64,000 nucleotides of DNA. Origin: Himantopus leucocephalus (taxonomy: Eukaryota; Chordata; Aves; Charadriiformes; Recurvirostridae). Each line of letters starts with the position of its first letter. Position 1 is the first letter of the stretch. Under the pieces are notes generated by a model. That model was not told where the DNA came from. It saw nothing but the letters and a program-made list of their open reading frames with translations, and ran no database searches. The DNA is taken from positions 97,217,224-97,281,223 of the forward strand of contig RSEF01000001.1 of the NCBI GenBank assembly GCA_003993805.1. The letters are read 5' to 3'. Made by a program: the position numbers and the translations under genes. Of the stretch, positions 40,301 to 52,300 are shown in pieces.

Positions 40301-43300
40301 AATAGCACCATAGCTGCTTCCCTCAGGGGTGCTGGCTGTGATGGGGTGTGAAGACGTCATAATCCCAGATCCTGTGATGGAAACAGACCCAAAAGGGACA
40401 GTTAGTTTCATGTCAGTGCTTCAAAACAGGTGTCCAAGGTGAATACAAACAGTTTGAAGAGCTGGAGGGGCTTGGGAAAAACAGTATTTCTCCAAACAGA
40501 TGTCTGTCTCCCTCTAGAGCATACCGTGCAAAAGGGAAACCCTTGCTTTGCAATGTGAAGCAAACCCATTCCCTTCAGCCTCCCCACACAGGCTGCCAGT
40601 TCAACTCGCAAAAGCACGAACCTCCCTCCAGCACTCTGTAGGGATCACATTACGGGGCTGCAAGACTTGGCAAATTCTAGAGCAAGTCTCACGATATTCA
40701 GAGCACCCTTATGAATTTCTAATTCTTCTCCTTCCCCTCCTCACACATTGATCTATTCACATATTGCCAGCTCCAGTTATCTCTGGAAGATTCATAGACA
40801 GCCTTTGTCAAGACAGCTGTTACACAGTTTAACCAAGCACGGAGAAAGAAAAAGTGCTCTGTGCAAAAAAAGCGGTCACGATCTTGTGTTGATGACAAGA
40901 GAGGCGAGCCTTTGAGGGCTGGGAAGTGTCACCCACACATCTGAAGCAAGGAGGGCTGCACATCCCAGTCAGGCTGCACTGGGACTTCTCCCCATCAGGC
41001 TTCACATTCTCTCTTTTTGCCTGGTACCTGTTTGATTTCCCTGTGGTTGGGCTCAGCTGCTGAACTGGCAGCAAACACGTCAGGAAACACAGTCAGCTGA
41101 AACCCCTCGCAGAGGGATCAAACACCTATGTCCCCAAAAGGGAGGAAGCAAGAGCAGGAGGACCAGGACCACATCTTCTAGTGGTAGCAAACAGCAAGAC
41201 AGGTCCAGCTGCTTGTAAAACTTCACCCTCATAACAACATTGTATGACCAGTCAGCAGCAAAGGGACACAGGACATGGGACAGTGTTTCAAGCCAAGCAA
41301 CCTTACTGCAGCCTGGTAATGGCTGGCTTCCCAAGCTGCATCTCTGGCTTGCCAGTACCTCATCTGTCCCAAACTCACAGGCACAGGCAGACTCCTCTTT
41401 CCAGCTAGCCATTCCAGGCACTTCTGTAACACCTTGTGTAGGTTTTTATACTATTTTTATTAGCCATACACATAAAGAGCCTCAAAACTATTCCCTGCCC
41501 GAGCCCAATTCCTAGGCATACAGCAATGACATTTGATGTTTCAGGTCCAAACTACCATTTTCCTTTCACATGTTCACTGTGCTTGTTGGGCTGTGGGCTA
41601 AGACTTGGTCTCCATTTCAGCTTCTCTACCCTCCTGCTCCATCCCTCTGACAGGACAATGAATAGCTCAGAGGAGCGTCTGAAGTGGACAACATGGCATG
41701 GATTGAGCACCAGAGGGAAGGCTCTGCCTCACCACAGCCCCCCACATGACACCGCTTCAGCCCTGAGCTGGGATTAGCAGGATATTTTTGTAGGTTGCTG
41801 CAGAAGCAAGATCCACCTTCTACTCTTCACCTGCTGTGCAACCCTCCCTCTCTCATGGAAGTTTTTACTGTTGCTTTAAAGCCATTTGGAAATCTAGATC
41901 ACTGAGAAGAGGGCATGAGAAGTATTTCCCCATGTTCATGGCACCAAGGCACATGCACGCGTCCTTCTCCCAGCAGTCCTGTCCCACAGAGATGCTCCCT
42001 CCCTATTTTAGACCAGGCTTTATGCTTTCAAGTGACTTGTCAACCTTCTCTCCCAAGTAACCAAGGGAATATTTAGATCTGGACTAAGCAGGGAGGTCAG
42101 GGAGAAGAGGTGCTCTGCCCTGTTTCTAACAGCTGTTTCAGATCCAGCTCACCCACTAATTTCAGTCCCACTTCCCAGTGTGCAAGTGAGTCAGCAAAGT
42201 AAATGTACTGCAATAGGTGTGGTTCCTCCAGCTATTGCCTTCACCAGATAGTGATGATGTGGAATGGGAGGTGTCCCACAGGATTGAAAAAGTTAGCCAC
42301 AGAAGCTGGGCATAAGATGGGTGACAGGAGCAAAGGGGCACATGGAGCTGCAGGATATTGAAAGACAATGGGCAGAGGAAGATTGCTCAGCACCTCCATC
42401 CACACTTTCTTGGTGAGGGAGAGGAAAGGAAAGGGGAGCGGTAATGGAGAAGGTAAGACCCAGGTGTACTTTGGAGGAAGACAAATTCCAGTGGGTGGGA
42501 AGATGAGAAAAAAATTGAAAGAAGGCTGGTGTGCCCTGGGTGACCTGGAGGACAGACAGAACCCCGCTTCTACGAAGAAAAGCTGAGAGAGTTGGGGTTG
42601 TTCAGCCTGAAGAAGAGAAGGCTCCAGGGAGACCTTACTGTGACCCTTCAATACTTAAAGGGGGCATATAAGAGAGATGGGGACAGACCTTTTAGTAGGG
42701 CCTGTAGCGATAAGACAAGGGGTAATGGTTTTAAACTGAAAGAGGGTAGATTCAGACCAGATATAAGGAAGAAGTTGTTTACAATTAGGGTAGTGAAACA
42801 CTGGAACAAGTTGCCCAAAGAGGTGGCAGATGCACCATCCCTGGAAACATTCAAGGCCAGGTTGGACAGGGCTCTGAGCAACCTGATCTACTTGAAGATG
42901 TCCCTGCTCGTTGCAGGGGGATTTGGACTAGATGACCTTTAAAGGTGTCTTCCAACCCAAACTATTCTATGACAGGGAAGATGCTAGTTACCATTTTATA
43001 GGTATCAGTCAGACACACACCCTGAAGAGACACAATAGAGAAAAACAGCACAAGGGTAGGACATGGTTCCTCCCCTTAGAGGAAAAGACTCTATGAAGGC
43101 AGCAGAGAATACAAGGGAGAGGACAAGTCACAGAAGGAGCAGGTGTCTCTGGGAGGAAACCTGTAAACTCTGAAGGAACTGTGCTCCTCTGTCCTTTCAC
43201 AGGGCTACTGTTCAATAATCCTTCATGTCCAGGAGACCGGTTCTCTGCCCTCTAGGCTGGTGCTAAGCACAGCATCTGTGCCCTACAGCTTCTTTGGGAA

Positions 43301-46300
43301 CTTCCCGAGCACCAGAATTTAACTTCCACCTCTCACCAGGGCAGCTTGGAAAGCAGCTTCTAAGCTGCCTTCAGCACTTGAACCCTCAGCTGCAGCACCA
43401 GCAGCACTCTCTGGGTCCTCTGGTCTCACCCAGCTGAGACTGTGCCTCCTTGCCTTAGACAGTGATCCCTTGTCACCACCCTGGAGCTCTTCCAGGGCCT
43501 CAGACAGGTCCCTTCAGCTTCCCCAAACTCCAGAACACACAGGCCCTTCCCATTTCTCCAGTGCCCTAAGACCTGCTGTTGTCTCACAGCAGGATCCATC
43601 CCAAATAACTTAAAATTAGAATATTTTTAAGCACATTTTTACACTCCCCTGCTCATTCGGTTGTGAAGAAAACCTTTCACACACATTCCACACACAGGGG
43701 TGCCTATGTGGATCACAGTGGCTGAAGAAGCCACTGCTGAGAAGCCAAATGCACCCAGGTTCTTGGCAGAAATATTAACTCAAGTAACGCCAGGTCAGAG
43801 TGAAGTTCCACTGCTGATCCTTCAAGCACATCTCAGTTATACTAGCATGTGTATCTGATGGTACGTAACAGACTGGAGAGACTGAAGAAGCTGGGGATTA
43901 AAAAAGGGAACATACCAAGAACCTTTCAATGCTGCCAAAACATAACAACCTCCCTTTCCCCGGCAAAGAGGTACAAATGACAATACCTTTATCCTCAGAC
44001 CAAAGCTTTGAACTACTTTGCAGGCACTAAATATTTAAACAAAATGACATGGCCAACCTCCCACACTTCTCCAGAAAGCAGAAACTCCTAGTGCCCTCCC
44101 CCACCTCTGACAAAAATTTCCATCTTTCACTGATAGCCTCTTAGATGCAGCTATGTTTTTATAACGCAGAAATCTGTGGTATGTTGAAACGTGGGTGCAG
44201 CATAAAGTAAACTGAATCCAATACCAAAGTAAATAACACAAACACCACTACCTAACTGTATTAGTCATTCATTCACTTGGCTGTATGCAACTCCCAGTTA
44301 AAAACAAATTAAAATTGAAATTAAATTAAAAAATGAGAGACCTTGTGCTTAAACCAGGCAGAGGAAATCTTAAAGCCTAAGAGCTGACAAACTCAAAGTG
44401 TTTTGTTTAGCAATGAACAGACCTGGCAGAAGTAACATTGGCCTGTAGCCAGGTCTAGCCAAGGCTTGCCCTTCCTCTACCCCTCTAAAAGACAGCCCTC
44501 TAAAAGTCAGCAGGCAGGGGTCAGAACCAGGTTCACGTGAGCCTGCTTCAAATGCCCTCTCTTGTGAGAGCAGAGAGGAAGTTCTAACATCTTTTATCAG
44601 CACCGGAGACTATGCAGTATGTGTACGGGGGAAAAAGGCTTGAAGAGACAGAAGGTACTTGACTGACAGTCTGTCCATTGCCTGGCCTGGGACGTGTGCT
44701 GTTCACTTAAAGCTGTCACACAACAGAACAGAGACCTTACCGTCCTCAGGACTCAATCTCCCAGCCGAAGCCTTCCTCCGAACTCTGAAAAAGAACAGGC
44801 AGCACTAATGAGATAGCCAGCAAACCCCATCACCTGCCAGCCATGGCAGGATCATCTAGGACACCAACAGGCAAACATGGTACAAGCTCTAAAAACCAAG
44901 CAAACAAAAACCCAAGAAAAAGAAAGAAACAAACAAAATACTCTTTGGACTAGGCATGGCTCAGCCATAACTGCTTGCTGTCCACCTCTGCAATTTCCAA
45001 AGCAACAGAGGAGGTTTTTTTACCCCCTCAATTATCCACCAGAGGCAGGTCAACCAGTTACATGACCATCCCATCCTGCACTGCATATTGGGAGGGACTC
45101 TCACACAACCTTTCTAAACCAAACTCCCCTGCTCAGGAGACCACGTGCATAAGAATCTACTGAAAGGACAGCAGGAGCTAGAGGCACACATCAGAACAAT
45201 GCTTAAGAAGCCAATACCTTCAATGCAGGGGCCAAGCTGGGGCGGGTAAGAAAAAAAAAAAACATACGCTCACAACAAAGAAAAAATAACAGTAAGAAAG
45301 AGCACACACACACGCTTATGTAGTTTCATTGAATTGTTCCAATGAAATGTTTCATTGATGTGTCTTGAAGTTTAGCCATGCTCCCATCTTGAAATTGTTT
45401 TGTTTCAGAGCACGGAACTTTTAAGATCCCCTCTGCTGAAGCAGCTGAAAACTGCCACATTCAGTCTGAGGAGCTGGCTGATAAAGTGTGATTCCCACAG
45501 AAATCAACCTGCTATTTGCTGAAAGCTTTATATGGTTCTTCTCATGCCAACCTTTGCCCAGGAGAGCAGGAAAGAGTGTTGAAGGACCCTCCCTACTCTC
45601 AAGCCTCCATGGTTTGGACAAAGGATTCGCTTAACCATTGTCACTGCCTACACAGGCAGCAGTGATGGATCCCAACAAACTCTACCATCCCCAGCACCTT
45701 AAGAGCACCTGCCCACTGCCCCACCAAAGCTCTCATCCTGTGCTAGCAGTTACCCACCCTACAGGAGCAAATCTTATGTCCCTTTTAGGTTGCTGTCCCC
45801 TTCCTGCCCTCACTCAAGACATCTTCAAGATCACCTCCAGTGAGCAACAGGGGATCTTGGGTCAATTGGGAAGAGTTTTGCTTTCTCCTCCCCACCCCTC
45901 CCGCCCCAAGAGCAACCTGTCATGGTAGCTGTACCCAAATTCACCTCAGATGCAGATATTCCCCTCAACACAAGCCGAGGCATCAAGATCTGGGGCAGCA
46001 GAGGCAGGTCAGGAAGGAAAACCGGCACTCTTGGGACTCCCAAGACACTAGAGGGCAGAGCCTTAGGTTTTCATCACTGCCGCTATCACCACAGCAGAGG
46101 AAGAAATGTTTCCTGGCGGATGGTCAGTAGGAGCCCACTGAGTAGTCATGGACTTGTTTGGCTGCTCTGTTGAGATGCTTGCTGCCCCACTTGCCCTGAA
46201 CTCACTGCATCTCTGAGCATGAAGAGAAACAGAAAGGCTGTTCTTGTAAACCCCCTTGACTCACCTGATATAGTGCACAAAAGCAACCACCACTGAGCCC

Positions 46301-49300
46301 AGGTAAAAGGAGAGGAAACTCAAGAAGCTGAAGAACATGGCCTGGACATAAACAGACTCTGAGGAAAGAGAAGGCATCAGTCAGCTCACAGAAGAGGAAC
46401 AGCCCATCTCAGAGCCAGCGGTCCTGCCCTGCTGTTCCCAATACCACCTGGTGACAATGCCCAGCCCCAAACAGTCCGTCAAGACTCATCTGCTTTCCTC
46501 AAGAGGAATCACCAGAACCTGTTGCAAAGTTTTCTCCCATTTCTTCACCTCCAGTGCTAGCTGGTGCCTCTGTGAGACCATCCTGTGTCACACAACACCT
46601 TCTGGAAAGGACCCGGGCTGCAATGGTTTTAAGTCTTCTGCTGGTGCTTTCTGCACCATCCCATCAGAGGGCTGCCGGCCCAGCTATGCCCTCCTACACA
46701 GAACTGCCAAGTCCCCCCATAAAGCTTCACTGCTTTGCACAAAGACACTGACTTTTAATAGAGGGCACAATCGTCACTTGAAGGTTCTTCATCCGCTGCA
46801 GGTTCCAGGTACGGTTGACATTCCCTGTGAGATGCAAAGTGCACACCAAATGTAAAAACAATCAAACATTAATGATTTCTGGCCCCTATCTCAGTTCTCT
46901 GTACTTGCAATAACACCAGGGTCTGGCTTTTCACTAAAATCTGTGTGTGGTTTTGCTCTAAGCCTTTCCCAGACTTGTCAATGTAAAGCCTTTTCCATAT
47001 GTTTCCCCCCCCAGCCCTCTATCCACAGCCTGATTTCAGACTAGAAACCCCTGCTTGAGTCTTCCATACATTGGTCAAGTCGGGATGCGCAAATCCTACA
47101 GGCATCTCGTCTCCTATTCATCTAGTCCCCAAAGGGCAGTTTCTATCACTACAAATACTGGGACACCATTTCTGCCTTTGGCCAAAATTCTGCTGACAAA
47201 ACACTTCTGTGCAGGATGCCATGGTAGCAACTTGTTATGTTTCAGCAGGGCTTAGCTGCCCTGTCAGTACAGCTCTGCTGATAGCTTTAGGGTAAGAGAA
47301 AGACACCTGGAAGGTGACAATTACTCTATAGGGTGGGAACTGGAGGAGCTCTGTATATCTGTTGGTTGCAGTCTTGCTTCTCCTACCGAGAGGAAGCCAT
47401 CCAGCTTTGAGGATAGGAACGTCCCTGGTCTGCAATGGGCTCCAGCTTGTCATGGGGACAGCTGTGTCCCCACTCCAGTTTCATTCACCACATGAGTGGT
47501 GGAGGCTTTGCTTTTACCACTGCCCAGGAGGTGGACACAGCGTCTTCTGGTTGGGAGAGGTACTAGAACAAGTCTTTCAAAATTATTCCCCCAAAATCAC
47601 TAGTTGTTCCTACACCCCCCAAGTCCAGAGGCTGTCATAGATCCCAAGATAACAGTTGGAGAAGGTGCTCTCTACAGGAACTGCCATCTGGGCCTCCATG
47701 CAGGTAGGAGGATAATACAGTAGTAGGGAAAAAAACCAAAAAGGCGTAAGCAGCACTGTTTGGGTGTCTGCAGTATCTCCCAAGACACCAGCAACTCCTC
47801 AGAAGAGCACATAACCCCAGCAAGCCAGGTGCTGTACTAGCCAGACACTTCCAGGGTTGATCAAGACTTTTAACCTACCCAACAATATTAAGTTCATACT
47901 TCACTCTTCCTCACAGCTACCTGGATAAGATAGAGCTATATGACCATCCTGTGTCATCCCACAGGAAGTTCCAAGGACCCCTGCTGCTCCACCACCTGGA
48001 AGCCACAAACGGAACTACCTCCCAGCACAACTTACCATGAATGGAGGAAGGCACAGAACCCCCACAGGCGTAATCCTCCGGCTTGATGACAAATACAATG
48101 AAGAACTGCTCACCTGGGAAGTCTTTTCTCTGCATGGGAGGACAGAAGATGACAGAATCCATGAGAAGCAATGCACCCTCTCCCTCCAGTGCAAAGCAGA
48201 TGATGATGATCTCCACAGGGCCAGAGATCAGGTTTTAGCTGCTACACAGGCACCAGCTTTACACAGACCTGTCTGTTCTGGACAGAGTTTGGTTTCTGGG
48301 GTGGCTCCCACATCCTTCCTGCCAATAAGCTCACTGAGTTCACCAGTATGCAGTACAGCAGTGCCCCAGTACAAGTACAGCAGTGCCTCAGTACAAGCAA
48401 ACCAATGCTAATGCATTTATTTATTTTATTTAGTGCAAACCATCTACCTAAGTTTTGCTCATTATAAGGCCCTACTACCACCATTTGACGATAGCCAAGG
48501 TTCAAACAGAAGACATCTGGCTGCAGCCTCTCTAATCTAAAGCTTCAGCACCTAAGACATAACACAACTGCCTAAGCAAACGTAAGCAAGGTTTTGTAGT
48601 AAAAGGTAACATCTCTTCTTCTACTTATATCAGCTTATCTAATAAAAACAAAGGATCACAGCCATGCCAGAATCAGCAAAATAAAACCAGGCATGCACAA
48701 GTCAAGCCACTGAAAAAAAAAAAAACAAAACAAAAACAAAAACAAACAACCCCACCAAACAGACAAAAAAATAAATCAGCATCTCACCTGCACTGTTATA
48801 GCTGCCTGCTTTGTCATAGACTGGTAAACACCATTGAACTCCACGTTATGGTCCAGGTCATACACTGGGCACTAAAACAGATACAACTAAGGGTTAAACC
48901 AGGCACAAAATACGAACTAATTTTGTAGGAAGCCAGCAGGAAAACAGACAGTGCAGGGCAGCAGAAAAGGGCCCCGCTTGGATTGACAAAGGGAACAAAA
49001 AAGCCAGGACCCATTCAGAAAAGCTGCTCTGAAGACATCAGTTGCAGCCTGCAATCACTGATCTTGGCAGTCTCACAAGAAGCTGCAGTTTAATCCCAGA
49101 AGAGAATTCAGACAGAATGATCACTCCACTATTCCCACAGGGCAGTGCATACACTCAACCATACACTGGCTGTGTGACACACTTTGCAGTCTGTACTATA
49201 TGGGAAGTGCTTGCCCTCATCTTACTTTTTCCCACTACTCTTAGTACCTGACAGGTTGAAAAATCACCCGTCACAGTCTCCCCTCCTGCCCTTCTACCAT

Positions 49301-52300
49301 TCAAACCTGGCGATATGGGCAGGAGCTGATGTTACCCATTTCTCTCCTCACCCCAAGTACTAAAGGCAACTGCCAGAACTTCACAGGCAGCAGCCAAGGC
49401 ATCTTGCACCTGTGTCACCACCTTGCTGCTCCCCGACTGTGGGTCCCTGCATCACTCAGGGAGCTGGGAAAGGAGGATAAACACATGGCTATTTCCCAGC
49501 CAGCCTCCATGGCAGGGGACAGCTGTTCTCCCCTTCCCAGGAAAAGGAATGAGGAATTGCATAGAGAAGAAATTGAATTGGAAAGGATAAGAGACCTCAT
49601 GTCTGGAAATCAGAAGTTCCCCATGCTGCCCTGAGCCAGGGAAGAGTCAAGGAAACAGCACTGTCCCTTCCCTCAGCCACCAGCATCCCATCCAACACCT
49701 CTCTACAGAGAGACAGACCCATGTCACAAGGCAGTAGGATATTAAACCTCATGAGGGGAACATAACAAATGCCCTATGGCTGGAGAGGAACAGCTTGTTC
49801 ACCTACTTGCAACAAAAATCTCTGTATGAGCTGCTTGAACTCAGCATATGTCTTTGCCTCCTTCCCACAAGATTTTCATTTTTCTTTCAGGGCTCCCTTC
49901 ACCACCATCACACTAGGATGAAGCCCTTACTAGGGCTTTTCTCTCTGTTGAGGAGATTAAGTCCCTTACAGGAGGACACAGAGCTCCAGCAGGCAGCTCC
50001 TTACCCTTCTCTGCTCAGACTTACCACAATATCCTGGACAGAGACAACTGTGCATGGGTAGACTGCATCAGACACCACTTTAATAATGACTGAGTCGACA
50101 TCCTGAGGAAACTTGTACAGAAAATACTGAGGAGAAAGCAAAGTACTGAGAGTTATGGTACAGAAATCACCCCTGCCAGTAGCTTCAGTGTCTCCCTAAA
50201 GCACCTGCACAGCCCAAGCTCAGCTTTGGGGTTGGATGTGGAGGGCTTTCACAAAAATTCAGGTTTCAAATATTAGGACCTTACACTACAGAAGAGCAGA
50301 TTAAATATATACACACAACTCTTCCCCCTTGCACATCATGCTGTTAGACACAGACATCTTCAACTTGCAAGATACAGCATAGCTTCTGCTCCCCTTAAGC
50401 TTTTTTCCACCTGATCAAGCAAAAGTGACTTCATTTTATACTCTACTCCATTTTATGTTGCTATGAACAATTTCCAGATGTTTCCATACTGCTGGCTGTA
50501 CTTTACATATGGAACATATCGTGGAGTTTATCTCAGATGGGTTGCTTCAAAGACAGACTGTGGAAAGTATTAGGTCAACTGGCTGAAACTCTGTCAAGAG
50601 TTTCATAAATAAATGCCTGATATTAGTCATAGGATTTAGTTTTTTTGGTTTTGAGGGCAAAGTGTAATGGGGGTTTTCACTTCTCACTTCAGCTTCAAAA
50701 ATAATTCAGCTATAGCTCTGAAAAATTTTGGGAGAGACTAACATCTGCCAATATTCCTCTGTGGGCAAGGAATGGTATTTCTTGTGCTTTTATGCTTTGA
50801 GCTGGCCCACAGGACAGTCTCTGGGGTCAGGAAATGCCCTTCCCTGTCCCAGAAAGGGCTTTTTCAGATTTGGGCAAAAGATGTCCCAGGCAACATCATT
50901 ATTTGCATATTTTTCCAGTAAAAATTTGAGGTACTACACCAGCTGCTGAAGAAGTAGGGTTTCTGTGCCTGCCCCAGTAGGCAGGGTTGTTGCAAGGGCT
51001 CCCATCATTCCCCTTGGAGCCCTGACCCTGAGTGCTCAGGCTCACAGTCAGAGATACCACGAGGGGCTGATGGGCACCTCACCCCACCACAGAGGGGACA
51101 CAAGGCTGAAGACCGCTACCAGCCACCTTCCTCCCTTCCTTATGGCCACCTGGCAGTCTGCTGCTGCCCTGGGGGAGCCATAGACCATGGAGAGGGAAAC
51201 TACTGAAGCTCCTGCTCTGAAACCATAACCTGAGACATTCCCAACCAGTGAACTTCCTTTATGTCACATAAATCTTAGTGCTGAGCAAGGCCCAGCCGTT
51301 TCAGATTTCCCTTCCCCCATCTCCTTCCTGGGAAGTAGGGCCCCCAACTGCAAAGGCAGGGATAAGTAAGAAATCACCAATCACCCAGGCTTTTTCCAAG
51401 TTTGCCCATTTCTACTAATGCGTTTATTCCCACCTCCCCCTCCAAGCAGGTCCCTTCAGTGATGAGGGAGTGCTGGCTCCAACTGCAAGTCCTTACAAAG
51501 GGAAAACTCACCAAGCCGGTTTCTTCAACAGAGAACATTTTATCTCCACCAAGCAAGGACACTGGCAGTCTGAGCATTTTGGTTTCGCAGGTGCACTACC
51601 CTTGGAAAGCTTTGACCTTAAGGAAGTCACCCATGAGGGCCCTTCTATAATTTCCTTTTAAACCACACTTATACCAGAGTACAGAATTAACATACAGGGC
51701 ATTAAGGCCTACAGTTCTCTTCTGCACAGGCTGTAAGTGGTATAAACACATCCAGGCAACACTCCTGACCTATAAGAGCATATCTAATTTCTCCTTCTGC
51801 CCTCAGGCATGAGCTGGGTTCCAGACAATAACTCCTTCAGTTGTTATGCTCATCTTTTTCCAGTCTTAGGGCTATTCCAACACTCATCTAGATTTTGAAT
51901 TGCCTTTTTTTTCCCTCCTCCTCACAGAGTACTTAATACTTTGATTTACAAAAACGTCAGCATTACACCAATTAAAAATCACTCATCTTCTACTCTCTAC
52001 ATCTGGCCTATAGTTAAAAGTCACCAATCTCATATTATTAATTGTGACAAATAACAGACCAAAGTCACAAAGTTAATTCTAGACCAGATCCTAAATAGAC
52101 TACATTCAAATTACAAGATCCTAAGTAATAAAGATTTATAAAGAGGCACCACCATTCCCTGTGCTTCTATGGTATAAAATACTGCATGTATCTGCAAAAC
52201 ACCTTAAGACCTTTGACAGCAAAAAAGATTAGCTGGGATACCTGGTAATAGGAAACCTAAAATTAAGTGGCATTACTAACAGTGACAGCAACAACAAAAA